From Phanerodontia chrysosporium (Eukaryota; Basidiomycota; Agaricomycetes; Polyporales; Phanerochaetaceae): DNA of 64,000 nt. Position numbers and translations under genes: made by a program. The DNA is taken from the NCBI GenBank assembly GCA_001910725.1, contig MJGA01000015.1, positions 682,001 to 746,000 on the forward strand. Reading direction: 5' to 3'. Below, piece by piece: positions 11,476 to 22,939 of the stretch; positions within the stretch are counted from its first letter, which is position 1; each line of letters begins with the position of its first letter. The notes under the pieces are model-generated. The model was not told the DNA's origin. It did not search any database and saw nothing but the letters and a program-made list of their open reading frames with translations.

Positions 11476-12337
11476 ATGATGAACGCCTCCGACAATGCCG
11501 CATCCGACACGCCGTTCCAGCCACTGTCAACCCAGTATGCGAAGGCGAAGCGGCAGTACCAGCAATGGCTGGACAAGGTCACGCCATTCGTGCTCTACCG
11601 TTGGCTCGGAACAGCTGGCCTGTTAGCTGTGTTCATGCTGCGAATTGTGCTCGCTCAAGGGGTGAGCCTTCTGTTTCATTTCCTCGTGTTAACCGCGCTT
11701 AACCCTTGCGCTCAATGCAGTGGTATATTGGTGAGTAGAATCGTTCGCGAACCGCACAATGAAGCGTTAAATGTATGCCCCTTTGGATGACAGTGTGTTG
11801 TACGTGACTCTCCCTTTCATGTATGCGCCTTCCTGACGAGTACTATAGATGCCCACGCCATATACCTGCTCAATCTCCTGTTGGCCTTCCTGCAACCAAA
11901 ATTCGACCCATCGTTGCAGGATGACCTTCTCGCAGACGAGATAGAGGGCGGGGGCGAGGAGACTGCCCTTCCATCGGCAAGGGACGACGAGTTTAGGCCA
12001 TTCGTACGCAGACTGCCTGAGTGGCAATTCTGGTGCGTGTTGTGACCTCCGCTTTTGTCTTCCTTTACCTAACCGTAGTGTAGGCTCTCCGCAACCCGTG
12101 CCACCCTCATCGCTCTCTTCTGCACGTTCTCAGAGGCGTTCGACGTTCCCGTCTACTGGCCAATTCTCGTAATGTACTTCTTTGTACTATTCGTCCTCAC
12201 TATGCGGAGACAGATTCAGTACGTCTCCCTGTCACTTCCTGCACCAATGATGCTGACTGGTTGTCAGGCATATGATCAAGTACAAGTATATTCCTTTCGA
12301 CCTCGGTCGCAAGGCTCGTTACGGTTCCAGCAGGTGA
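11476..12337 (+). CDS. RER1: RER1, Golgi-to-ER retrieval receptor
   Basis: Six exons: 11476-11661, 11721-11730, 11794-11799, 11849-12032, 12084-12218, 12268-12337, giving 196 aa, the normal family length. Landmarks in order: [20 protein letters not shown], the junction-spanning [63 protein letters not shown] and the C-terminal [19 protein letters not shown]. Rer1 is a four-helix Golgi protein that returns escaped ER membrane proteins and unassembled subunits. Two exons are only 10 and 6 nt, yet both are needed to rebuild the conserved WYIVCY segment in frame. It converges on the reductase gene with 141 bp between stops. Confidence 0.96.
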
Positions 12338-12478
12338 TTACCTGTAGAGCTTTACGGACGCATCTAGACGACTTCATAGAGCGTTTCTCATATTCTCGTA
12401 CCATGTCGTTCGAGGAGTTATTTCGGGTCATTGCGTGTATTCGAAACGTAATGTGGACAGTGACGTCGGATTCTGAGC

Positions 12479-13493
12479 TCAGAATAGCAGAGGGATGACG
12501 GCCTTGCGTTCCTTCGGATAGTCTGGGAACTTGCTGTGGTACCACTTGTGTCCCCTGTAAGCCCTTGGGAGCATCAACACAAGCTCGGTAAGGAGAAAGA
12601 CGAAAGGCGGCGTGGCAGAAGCTAGGAACGCGGGGAATGAAGCAAATGAAGGCACAGGTGAGGCCGCGAGGGCGAAGCCGAGCCATTCGATCCATTCGCA
12701 GAAGTAATTTGGGTAGGAGATAAATCGATAGAGGTAGCCGTATGGTATTGCGTAATGCTCCTGCTTGCCCTTGCCCTTGCGGTCGTCGTCGTCCGCGCGA
12801 GCCTTTCCTTTTGCTTTGGCGCTGCGCCGAAGATTGAGCAAGATCTCGTCGTGGAGGATGTTGCCTGCAAAGCCGAAAGCCCAGAGGCCGACGCCCAGCC
12901 AGAAGAGGGGCCGTGAGAAAGCACCTGCGAGGTGGTTCGCTGCGGACGGCGAGGACAGGTAGCTCCCCATGAGCGCGCCGTTTACGACATTGAAGGAGAT
13001 CGCGCAGAGGACGACGACAAGGTGAGACCTGGAGCGTGAGGGCGTCCGCAGCGGGGAGAGGATGGCCCGGTTCAGGTAGTGGATCAGGAAGAGGATACCC
13101 AGGAAGGTCGGCGGGTACGAGAGAGACAAGGGCGGGGAGCGTCCGAACGAGGTGGGGGAGAGGGGCGAGTGCAAGAACGAGTACAGGAAGGTCATAGGTG
13201 CGACCACCTCCATTGCTATCCAGGACTTGAGGCCTGGAAAGAACATCAGCCACGGTCTTAATGTACGTGCAAATATTATGCTGACCGTCAACGACAAGAA
13301 TACTGCTGTCCTTGAGCGCAAAGCGGCCGAACGGCGCGTCGATGAAGAACGTCACCGGGCTCGTAACGCAAGACCCAATGACAAACATCCTACGCGCGAC
13401 TGTCGAGAGCTGTTCAGCATGCCAGACGAGGGCCGTCGTTTGAGACGCACCATCATAGAGACCCTGGATCTGAGCGACCTCCGCGGTGGTCAT
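12479..13493 (-). CDS. 3-oxo-5-alpha-steroid 4-dehydrogenase / steroid 5-alpha-reductase family protein
   Basis: Exons 13451-13493, 13286-13399 and 12479-13233 give 303 aa. The C-terminal signature is strong: [20 protein letters not shown], then [19 protein letters not shown], the NADPH-binding end of the SRD5A/DET2 family. The N-terminal part has several membrane helices and the block [12 protein letters not shown]. Family members reduce double bonds in steroids or in very-long-chain enoyl intermediates in the ER membrane using NADPH; the substrate in this fungus is not determined. The start at 13493 (MTTAEVAQ) is preferred; an upstream in-frame ATG at 13601 would add 36 low-complexity residues. 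An extra 51-nt intron (13400-13450) is inferred because it restores LYDVARRMF. Confidence 0.9.
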
Positions 13494-13733
13494 GTTGCGT
13501 GCTGGGCCTGGACTTGGGGCGGACGCAATGTTCAAAGGCGCGAGGGGATCAGACGCCGCCCGCGCTGTGCTGGCCGTGATAGGCGCTCTGGCTTTTCCCA
13601 TCACGCGAACTTGAATTTCGTGTCAATCCCTTGTTGCCTCTTCCTATCCTCCCCTCGCTTTTCCTGTCGTTATTCGACCCCTGGTCGCTGGCACACCTCT
13701 TCTAGCCGCCGTTGACGGACCTCCCGCGACGGC
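13494..13733. promoter_or_regulatory. Bidirectional promoter region, reductase / glycosyltransferase
   Basis: 240 bp between divergent starts, including a pyrimidine-rich stretch around 13630-13680 typical of fungal transcription-start regions. Confidence 0.4.
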
Positions 13734-16218
13734 ATGGCGTCCTCTATGTATTTTTCGCGGAGCAATGGCTTCGCGGAGAAGCCACATCTTGGCAACGGCC
13801 TGCCCACGTACAGCTCAGCGGTCCTCGAGAAACGACACCGACACGGGCACAGTGTATCCTGGCTTAACCCTGTGTCGCTACCTATCCCCGGTGTGCGAAC
13901 GCGACGCCTGCGACTCATGGTTCCAAACTTCTCGCGCATATACCACAGCAGCCAGACCCGCTTTGGCAAGCGGCGGGGACCGTTTGTGCTCTTCATTGCG
14001 CTCTTCGCGGCCGTGTACCTCATGGTCGCAGTGACGCACCGCATCGGCGGCAATGGCGGCTCGTGGGCCGACACGCTGTCCTTCCCAGACCCGTCCACGC
14101 TCGTCTACCGGCGAGAGGACATCCAGCGGATATGGGAGTGGGAGATCGCAGCAGGACACTACCCAAGTGGGAGGCGGAGTACGTGGCCGTGTTCCTCATC
14201 TGCGCCGCAGTCACTCACCGCTTCACAGTACCGGAACAGGTTGGCCTGCTGAACCCGCCCCGGAACCCAGCGCTCTCTGCGCGTCGCGCCATGTCACTGC
14301 CTCCGCGGTTCCGTGGACCCATTGCGACCGACACGCTTGGCATCGGTCCCAAGCGTGTATACCCAGACATCCTTCGCCAGCCTCCAGATGTCGCGTATCC
14401 ACCTCGCCCCATCCCTGGTAGCGTGGCAGATATGGATGTCATCATGGATCACTGTGATTTCTCGACTGGCAAGGCAAGTAATTCGTATTTTTATGTAGTA
14501 TGTACTCTTACGCCAAATGCTTTCACATAGTACGTTCGCGACTGCCTGGAGATCCTGCGGCTCGGAGCTGGTCTCGAGAACGGTGCCCGGGTCAGACGCG
14601 GCAAAATGGACGACTGGAAATACATCTACGTGGAGGAAAGCGCGGTACAGAACGACACAGATACTTCCGCTTTTGCCAAGCCGGCTTTCGTGCTGAAGGC
14701 GCAGGGTGAGCGGGACCTCAGCTACGACCTTCCGAAGAAGCGCGGCGCAGAATGGGAACCGCATCTGTCACTCCCTCCCCCGCCTCAGTACACTCCATAC
14801 AAGGATTTGCCGAATCCCTGCGACGACGACAATCCTCGTATCTACCACATGTTCTGGACGGGACCGTTCACCGACAAGCCGTATCTCGCGCTCCTGTCGT
14901 TCTTGTTTACTCAAAATCTGGGTCTTCACCTCGACGACCACCAGCAGAACCCACACGTGTGTCGGCCCCAGTTCTGGCTCTGGATTAACCCAGGACCGGC
15001 TGCGTCTGTGCCTAATCCCTCTGCTGTACGCGACATGTACGACCAGCTCAAGTCCAACCCGTGGGCTTCTCCATTCTTGCATCCCAAGTTCAAGGACGTC
15101 ATCCAGTTCAAGCTGTGGAATACCACCGAGCAGCTCGATGGTGTCCCGGAGCTGAAGAATGAGTGGCGAGCTCTTCGCGACAGCCTCTTCAACTCTGGTG
15201 GCTATGTTGAAAAAGTCCCTCAACCGCCCGTAGACGAGGTCGCGGAGGCAGAGAACACGACAACTGGGGCTATCGGCGAAGACGGTGTGGCAGCGCCTGC
15301 TCCTGCGCCAACCAAGAAGAAGGAAGACGACGACAAGATCAACCGCGTCGGCTCCAAGTCGCCGTCGTCGTACGACCGACTCTCCGTCATCCTCTCGGAC
15401 ATGGCGCGCTTCGTGCTGTGCCACCGCTTCGGCGGCATCTACCTCGACGCGGACACGATTCTGCTGCGCGACTGGGAAGAGCTCTGGGGCTGGCGCGGCG
15501 CATTTGCGTACCGGTGGTCGCGCCTCGAGAAGTACAACACTGCGGTGCTGCGCATGAACAAGAACTCTGCGCTCGGGACGTTCCTGTTCCGGACCGCGCT
15601 AAAGAACGGCTTGGACTTCCACCCGATGAGTATCTCGAAGTACACTAAGGACGCCTACCTCGAGGGCCTCCTGCTGCGCCTTCCCGACGCACTCTTCGAT
15701 TCGGCATGGCTCAACACGGAGTCTTACCAACGGGATCGGCCGCCTCAGCCGTACTTCACCGAGTCCGTGTTTTACGGCTACCTATCTTCTGCCACGTCAG
15801 ACTCACAAAATTTACAGGTTCCAGGACTTTTTCGAGACGCCTCTGCAGTCCAGTGGCGCCCCACAGGCGCTGGGCTTTGATGGCTTCTTCAAGGGCGCGT
15901 ACTCCTACCACTTCCACAACTTCTGGTGCGTCTCTGCCTTTGTGGCTTCATGACACGCTGGCTAACGTCGTGTGCAGGTGGCGGCCATTTGACCCGTCGC
16001 GCAATTACCCGGACCTCGGCCCACGCTTCGCGGCGGGCGAGCGCCAGGCGCGGCAGTCGCTCGCGGAGAGCACCTCGACGAAGCTGCCGGACCCCGCAGA
16101 GGAGACGGTGCACGACGACAAGCGCGACCTCGACTGGGCAACAGTGCTCAAGCGCACCTTCGAGGCGTACGTCCGCGGCGAGCGTCCGAACATGTACGGC
16201 GAGTGGATCAAGTGGTAG
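13734..16218 (+). CDS. Type II membrane glycosyltransferase with DXD motif (GT32-like)
   Basis: Exons 13734-14166, 14229-14473, 14531-15762, 15818-15925 and 15978-16218 give 752 aa. A short basic cytosolic tail precedes one signal-anchor helix at about residues 82-103 (GPFVLFIALFAAVYLMVAV), giving a Golgi/ER type II topology. The catalytic core includes IYHMFWTGPFTDKPY, then ARFVLCHRFGGIYLDADTIL, where DAD (about residues 532-534) is the metal/nucleotide-sugar site of DXD transferases. The C-terminus AYSYHFHNFWWRPFDPS and PNMYGEWIKW is family-like. Intron 2 has a GC donor at 14474. Donor sugar and acceptor are not predictable; a role in mannan or N/O-glycan synthesis is likely but inferred. 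Confidence 0.88.
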
Positions 16219-16934
16219 CCGCGACTCCGCCGCCTGCCTTCTCTCGTCCTCCTCGGCCGGAACCCCTCCCCAAGACGTGTGCAAACAATTGTATATAATG
16301 CTCTCCCGCTACTAGAGGTGTACAGCCCTGTCGTAATGTCTCGTGCCCGCCCCGGTGCGCCCGTCGCTGGGCCGCGAGGGCCGCGGGACCTGTTTGGATT
16401 CGTTTTGTCGAGCCCGGACGATGGTGTCTTGTCTGCGCCGTGCGCTCACCCCTCCTCTGGTGATACCAATATCATATCTTTTCCGGATACATACTTGTGC
16501 ACCTCTACTGTATATCATGCAAAATAGTAGCTGTCCTTATCTGTTTCGTATAACTTGAACTCGTATCGTTAGTGAGGTTCCTGAGGAATGCGTCATCGCT
16601 TTTGAATGCTCCGCAACACAGTACTGGTCAATCTCTTTGTCGTCGGCTTCAGCATCAGCTTGTGTCTCTTGTCCGCAGGCAATGCCGGCGACTGCGATCT
16701 GGACTAACTGCACTTCGCGTTCTGCAGTACCCCGCCAAGCCCCGCCTTGGCAGCCCTACACGCCCACTCCCTGCCTCCCACCTCGTCACGAAAGCCGCGC
16801 ACAACTGCGCGACCCGTCTGCGGACGTGCGACGGCTGCGCCGCGACATGTACTGTACGTCCTGGCTGCTGGCGCTCATCCTGGTATATAAACGCCACCAG
16901 TCCAGCGCTACTACCCCGCTGAGACGCGACCACG
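16219..16934. other. Intergenic region with promoter of the next gene
   Basis: 3' region of the glycosyltransferase and upstream region of the next membrane-protein gene. No coding potential is supported. A TATA box is listed separately. Confidence 0.5.
16884..16891 (+). promoter_or_regulatory. TATA box
   Basis: TATATAAA, 44-51 nt upstream of the ATG at 16935, so the leader is expected to be short. Confidence 0.6.
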
Positions 16935-18154
16935 ATGAACTCGCCCCCGCAGCTCCTCGCACTCACATTTCTCGCGGCATTCTTTGTTGCTGTCGGATGG
17001 CAAGTGCGCCTGATCCTGCGCACCGCGCCCTGCGACCCCGCGAGCAAGGGCCCGCGGCTCTTCCTGGGCCTCGCGGCGGCGTCGTTTGCAATTACTTGGT
17101 TCTGTGAGTATTTTGGATTTAGGGGGTCGGAGACGAGGTTGACTGTGCTTGATGTTTCCGAGATATGTCAAAGTTTGTCGCAGTAAGTGACTCGGAGGAG
17201 ATCGTATGATTGTTCGCTTTAATTGAGACACGGATCTCTAGTGGAGCTTTAACGACTACGAGGCCTCCGCTGTGCTTGCCGGCGGCTACGCGCCAGAGAA
17301 TGAGCTCTTCCACACCCGAGTTGCCAATTGGCTGCTCAACACAAGCCTCTTCGAGCAAGCCTGGGAAAACATCTGCTTCGGCACCGCCTGGAGTTGGTGG
17401 TGGAACCAGCAGCTGTGCCTGTTCACCGCCGGCGCGTGGACCATCTTCCTGACAATCGAAGGTCCGTCTCACCCTCTCCCCCTCATCCCCACCTAAGTAC
17501 GCCTCTGCATACAGGTAACAAGTACAAGATCAAGCACCTCTGGGCGTACATGCTCCTCGGGCAGATGCTCACCATCTCCGTCGGCGCGAACCTCTTCTTC
17601 TACGCCGTCGCAAGCGCCCGCCCGCCCGCGCACACGCCCCCCGCACACGCGTCGCCGCTGCTCTGGACGACCGTCCCGCTCGCGCTCGCAACGGCGTTCA
17701 GCACGCCCTGGGCGCGCGGCCCGCGTTTGTGCCCGTGCTCACGGCAATGCACGTCCTGCTCTTCGTGCCGCTGGTCTGGCGCACGGACGCACCGGCGCAG
17801 AGACTCGGGGCCTCGGTGGGCAGCACGCGCGCGTTCCTGCGCACGGTCGCGCTCGCGACGCTCGGCATGCACCTGTACGCGACGTACGCGGCGTGCGCGT
17901 CGCTCGCCCCGCCCGAGCGCAGCATCGCAGGCGCGCTCCGTGCCGCGCGCGCCGCGCTGTACAGTCACCCCGCGCAGACGTCCGTCGCGTACGATGCGAT
18001 CTGCGTCGCGCTGTCATGCGCTGCCTGGACGGTGTATCGTGGCGGCCCGCGAGCCGGTGGTGCGCTCGGGCGTGCGGTGAGGTTTGTGCTGCGCACGCTT
18101 GTGGGGTCTCCTGCGTATGCGGCTGTCGCGGCGGAGCTTGACTTGCTCGAGTAG
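16935..18154 (+). CDS. Multi-pass membrane protein of unknown function, apparent 1-nt frameshift
   Basis: Exons 16935-17103, 17163-17182 (20 nt), 17242-17461 and 17515-18154. Several hydrophobic helices alternate with short loops: LLALTFLAAFFVAVGW, LFLGLAAASFAITWF, a Trp-rich block GTAWSWWWNQQLCLF, LWAYMLLGQMLTISVGANLFF and more helices to the stop. The 20-nt exon bridges FAITWF to the following WSFNDYE in frame. Exon 4 changes frame by one base near 17690-17700 (LALATA to VQHALGARP), so the gene reads through only if one base is missing there. A 95-nt intron (17607-17701) would also restore frame but has weak splice signals and would remove good coding sequence. I do not recognise the family; it looks basidiomycete-specific. 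Confidence 0.7.
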
Positions 18155-19406
18155 CCGAGGACCAAGGTTCTACTTCGTGAAGTTTAGGTACACATGTGTT
18201 TCGAAGATTTCTGCAGGATGCGATTTAGAACAAGATAGCTGTTCGTCCCTTGCGTGTGCAAGGTTGGCGACTGCGGCGCTGTAGCAGCGTGATCGGTACG
18301 AAGCAGGATCTCACGCGGTTGCTGCTGATACCGGGCAGGCCTGCTACGGCGTGCAAAGAGCTCGGCATGTACATGTGCGGATGTTGCAAGTCAAACCCTA
18401 GTCAAAAACGTGCAACGAAAACGTACAGAAGGCGTGGCAGGCAGTTGCGAGCGATCCGAGGATGCATCACACTCGCAAGGTCAAGGTTCAGGAGGGCCTA
18501 GAAGAGGAAGGGTGTGTCGTAAATAGACCGAACGGTGGAGCAGGAAATGACGGGCTAGCAGGGTGCGTGCCCCTGCGGCAGTGCAGGAAGGTGCAAAACA
18601 TGGGCGATCATATGTCCCTCATGCTGAGCTTCGCCGTCAGGAGATCCCCAGGCGCACTGCCGTGCTCGTTATCTGTGGCCGTCAAACATGCTCGCTGTCG
18701 TGTGCACGCGAAAGATGCTCGAGAGACAGCTCCAAGCTGAAGAAAGGACAAGGCGATGTTGCCCTGGAAGCGCTGTCACGGACCCTTTCGCGAGCTGATG
18801 CCTTCTCTCACGAGATTGTCTGGGCACGGCTTGCGAGGAGGTCCTGGGTTCTGTCTGGGTGTGACTAGGAAAATGGAGGACTGATTTGTATGAGGGCATA
18901 GAACGTGCAGTAAGACCTGGCGATAGAAGAACGGAGAACGGATTTATATGAGACGCCTCCGCTGAGTTGGATTGACGGGCGCTCCGCACGAAACAGGGAG
19001 GCTTCCTTTCCTGGCGAGCGACGTTGAATGCGCTGCTTTGCATTTCTCCTCATGTCCACACGCTGCAGACGATGTCCTCGAGGCCGTCTCGCCGCCGCCG
19101 TCGACGACAGGCAGGCTTGGGTGCGTCATGTCTCGTGCGACGGCCGTTCTGTCTGATTTTCCGTGTGATGAGCAGGGCGGATGACGTCAAAATGCAGCGT
19201 TATCGGGAGGAGCGAGGATATTGAGGGCCAATCGGCGGGCGAGCAGTGACTGATGGACAGGGTCCCGCCCTTCGCACCTCCCGCGTGGTCTGTCTTCGCC
19301 CCTCCTCAAATACCCAACCTTCCCCACGCCGTCCCCTTTCCTCACGACCGTCCCCTCGTCCTCCACCGCCGTCCGGACCCCGTTGCGCACCTCGTCCTCG
19401 CCCACC
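18155..19406. other. Intergenic region
   Basis: About 1.25 kb without a supported gene. Short frames on both strands have no domain features. The last 150 bp is pyrimidine-rich and probably the promoter of the cupredoxin gene. Confidence 0.5.
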
Positions 19407-20458
19407 ATGCGTGTCGCCGCTTTCCTCGCTGCTGCTGTGAGTACCTAGCCCGCCCAACGTCTTATTAATCGCGCTTTGCGCGTCGCTGACGCGTTTGGAC
19501 CTCCAGTGCGCTGCCTCAGTCGCCGTCGCTGAACGCATCCCGGTCCTGGTCGGTGCCAACAAGACCGCGAACGCGAGCCAGATCTTCATGCCCCAGGAGA
19601 TCGTCGCAAAGGCTGGCGACGTCGTCGTGTTCAACTGTGAGTAGCCCTTCCCCTGAACCGTCCATTCTTCCGTGCCCCCTTCCGTTCCATGCCTCAGAGA
19701 CATTTGCCTGCACGAAAACGCGTTTTTCCGTTGTGGGTACGCCCGTGCAGCAAAGGGGAAGTCGCGAGCTTCCCTCGTCACGTATCCAACATCCGCGCGA
19801 GGAACGCGCTTCTGTGCGCCAGATAGAAGCCTTCCTGTGGTATTTCTGGCATCAGGCCCATCACACGCTAGAGCAACCGTTATCTGGACCCTTGTATTGT
19901 GCTTGTCGCATGGCCTTGCTGATACGCTTCCTCTGCAGTCACGAATGGCACGTACGAGCTCATCCAGTCCGAGTTCGACGCGCCCTGCGTGCCGCTGCAC
20001 GACCACAACGTCACGCTCAACGGCTTCGACACCGGCCCGCGCCCCGCTAACAACGGCACGACCCCAACGACGTACGAGGTGCCCATCGTCGACAACACGA
20101 CGACGATTTGGTTCTACGAGAAGTCGACGTGCGCCGAGGGTGGCGTTGGCGGCATCAACATCAACGAGAGCTCGACCGAGACCCTCGCGGGGTTCACGGT
20201 AAGCTTTTCGCACCGCCTCCTCTGTTCGCTCCCCCGTGCTGACGCGCCGCTTAGCGCAACGCGATCCGCCTTAACGGCACCGGCGCGTCGTCGTCCGCGT
20301 CCTTCCCAATTTCGACTGGCTTCAGCGGCTCCAACACCGGTTCGAGCTCGTCGTCTGCGCCGACGACAACGCAGTCCGGCACCAGCGGTGCGCAGCGCAA
20401 CGCTATCGTGGGTGTCGCGCTTGCGCTTCCTCTCGCAGCGGCGGCGCTCTTCCTCTAA
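19407..20458 (+). CDS. GPI-anchored cupredoxin-fold, Ser-rich extracellular protein
   Basis: Exons 19407-19436, 19507-19636, 19939-20198 and 20255-20458 give 207 aa. Signal peptide (VAAFLAAACAASVAVA), then a single cupredoxin-like domain beginning IPVLVGANKTANASQIFMP and running through AKAGDVVVFNFTNGTYELIQ and IWFYEKSTCAEGG. A Ser/Thr-rich spacer and a C-terminal hydrophobic tail (VGVALALPLAAAALFL) mark a GPI-anchor signal. Such proteins decorate basidiomycete cell walls. The usual type-1 copper ligands are mostly absent: the expected first His is replaced in NGTYELIQ, and the second His and the Met are not found near the second Cys, so copper binding is doubtful. Intron 2 is unusually long here (302 nt). 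Confidence 0.85.
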
Positions 20459-21247
20459 GCGACATCGCCTCCCTCGGGAGGGTGCAGCTGAGCAGGGTTT
20501 CAGACGTCTTAAAATACCCCTGAGGCCGCGGGCCGCTTGGACCCAGAGGACCCCTTCCTGTCACTCTGCTTCATGCGCCCTTCATGACCATTTGCGCCTA
20601 CGAACATTTTAGCACGGACTCTCACGTTCACTTACGGCCTGTACACCACTCGAACCCTGTATACCCTCCTACCCCTGCTTTCCTCCGTTGCTCTGTGCTT
20701 GTTGTTTGTGCTTCTTACACCCGTGTACCCCCTCCTCCTCCTCCTGTGCCCTTCGCTGTTGCGCCCGCTGCTCGTGGCCAATTACTGGCTGCTGGCGGAT
20801 GTGTGCCGCGGACGTTGTCGTGCTGTATATAGTTTACTCACCCTTTAGTGGCGGTGACCGCCAGTGATAGAGTTGGTTTAGACTGCGAATGTTCGCTCAT
20901 GCATCCTCCAACTGGTGTGCCCAACCGACAATTTTCTGGTTAGGGTTTGGAGGGGGTTAGGCGCCCTATTGTAAGCGCCGTCCCCAGCCTGCACTCCCAA
21001 GTTTCGTAGAGGCTCATTCAGAGCTTCGACTTTGCCGTCATCCCCGTGCGCATATAGCCAGCCAGAACATCCATAGTAGCGACCGCTGTACTTTCTCTCA
21101 TGGTTGGCGACCGTCCAGACCAGTCGCGGCGAGATGCGCCGAAGACGATGACTCGATAAAGCACCGGAACGCGAGGACATAAAGGCACGATCCTCCGCAC
21201 CCTCGCACCTCCCATCCTACCGTCCACCCACGATCCCACCACGCAAA
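20459..21247. other. Intergenic region
   Basis: 3' untranslated region of the cupredoxin gene and upstream region of the acetyltransferase. A pyrimidine-rich stretch (20690-20750) is visible. No gene is supported. Confidence 0.45.
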
Positions 21248-22077
21248 ATGTCTGCCTACGGCACCGTGACCGCACGCAACCGCCCTACGGCGCCGCTCGC
21301 CTCGACGGCGTGGCACTGCGCGCCGCGCGCGGGCGCGCCCACGCACCTCACGCTGCACCACCTCACGCTCGCGACGGCGCGCGCACACGCGGGGCTGCTG
21401 CCGTACCTGCACGCGTGCTTCACCGACGAGCTCGCACGCGGGATGACGTACCCGCAGGAGCTCCTCCCGGGCGAGGACTACACGCTCGCGCAGTTCGAGG
21501 AGTACTTCTTCGGCGCGGACGTCCTCGTCGGCGTCGCCGGCGTCGGGGACGCGCCCGCGGACGATGGCGCGGAGGTGCCGCTGGGGCTCGGGGATGCGCG
21601 TGCGGGGCGCGCATGGGAGGCGTGCGTTGCAGGCGTGTACTATGTGAAGCCGAACTACCCGGGGAGGTCGTCGCATGTGCGTGTTGGGCTGCCGCTGTGT
21701 CTCGCCTGGTGCTGACTTGCGTGGGGCGTGCAGATCTGCAATGGGGGCTTCCTCGTCCCGCCGTCTCAGCGCGCAAAGGGCTTCGGGGCTGTCCTTGCGC
21801 GGTCGTTCTTGCACTACGCGCCGCGACTGGGCTACGAAGCGAGCGTGTTCAACCTCGTGTACGTCAACAACGTCGCGAGTGTCAGGTAAGTCTGAGCCCT
21901 GGCCATCGTGTTCCAGGAATGCTGATCACTGTGGTGTTCAGGCTGTGGGAGAGGCTAGGCTTCACAAAGGCAGGACGCATCCCGCGCGCAGGACGACTCA
22001 GGAAGGCGGACGGCACGGGCGAGGAGTATGTCGATGCATGGGTGTTTTACAAGCAGTTTGAGCCAGTCCAGCAATGA
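21248..22077 (+). CDS. GNAT-family N-acetyltransferase, MPR1/SPT10-like
   Basis: Exons 21248-21676, 21734-21885 and 21942-22077 give 238 aa. The acetyl-CoA binding core is clear: VYYVKPNYPGRSSHICNGGF, then VPPSQRAKGFGAVLARSFL (the pyrophosphate-binding segment, here R-A-K-G-F-G-A), SVFNLVYVNNVASVRLWERL and GFTKAGRIPRAG. This block order matches the yeast MPR1 / SPT10-like branch, which includes enzymes acetylating toxic proline analogues or acting on chromatin. The absence of other domains argues for the small-molecule type, but this is inference. A GC-rich N-terminal third is less conserved in appearance. Confidence 0.85.
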
Positions 22078-22939
22078 ACAAAACCACTTGCGAGCCAAAG
22101 TGTCAAGTTTCGCGCTGTCACGCTTCTCGCGCCAGAGAACAGACCCGCGGCGCCAGGGTGTTTTGTCTGCACACGAGTCCCTCGGTGCCTCGGTGCGTCA
22201 CGGTGCGCAGATCGTCGTGCCGTTTGCAATTGCCATGGACGGAGCGAAGCTGCTCCCCTTGCGCTGACCAACTGTGGGCGCCTAATTTGCCTCCACGGCG
22301 GGTCGGGTGTCGTTTCACCGACGCTTGGAAATGGGCAAAACGGCGGGTGCGTCGATGCCGTATGAAATGCACAAAAAGTGCGCTGGCGGTCGCCGACGGC
22401 GGCTCTGATCGCGGGAGGCGCGCCGTTGTGGAGTCGCAATAATCATCACACACTGCTCATTTTCAGGGTCGATCACGCAAGCCGAGGGCCGCCACCCCCA
22501 CGCGCAAGGTGCGTCTGTGTTCCATGGCTACGGCAATACGTCTGGGGGGCCCGCGTCCCGCCCATTCTGCACCTCCAAAATGCTGAATTTCAACGCTCTT
22601 GCCCTTGCTTGGTTTTGCAGGGGCGCCCGAACGCAGCTTCGCGAGAACTGGTTTTCTCACACCAAGGGACATGACACCGCGATCAGGCAAAGCGTGCAGC
22701 GGACGCGGCAGGGGGCGGCGGCTCGTCATACTGCACAATCAGACTGATCGCATTTGAGCATATGTCGACATGCCTCCGCTGGCCTATCGGCCTGTCCGCG
22801 GTGCGTGTGGAGTGCCTGTCAAAATGCCTAGAGTTAGGGCACATAAAACTGCGCAGGGTGTGGTCTCGTGGCGGCTGCTACCCTGCTCCCCCACATCCCT
22901 CTCTGGACCCCCGCCCTCCACGGCCGCCGCGACCGCACA
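22078..22939. other. Intergenic region
   Basis: No gene is supported. A weak TATA-like ATAAAA element lies near 22842, about 100 nt upstream of the transporter ATG. Confidence 0.45.

Noticed and set aside
14768..15424. Long minus-strand frame opposite the glycosyltransferase
   Set aside because: Antisense shadow in GC-rich coding sequence; no domain and Arg-rich composition.
19200..20213. 337-residue minus-strand frame across the cupredoxin gene
   Set aside because: Antisense to exons with clear signal peptide, cupredoxin domain and GPI signal; its translation crosses the introns and is low-complexity.
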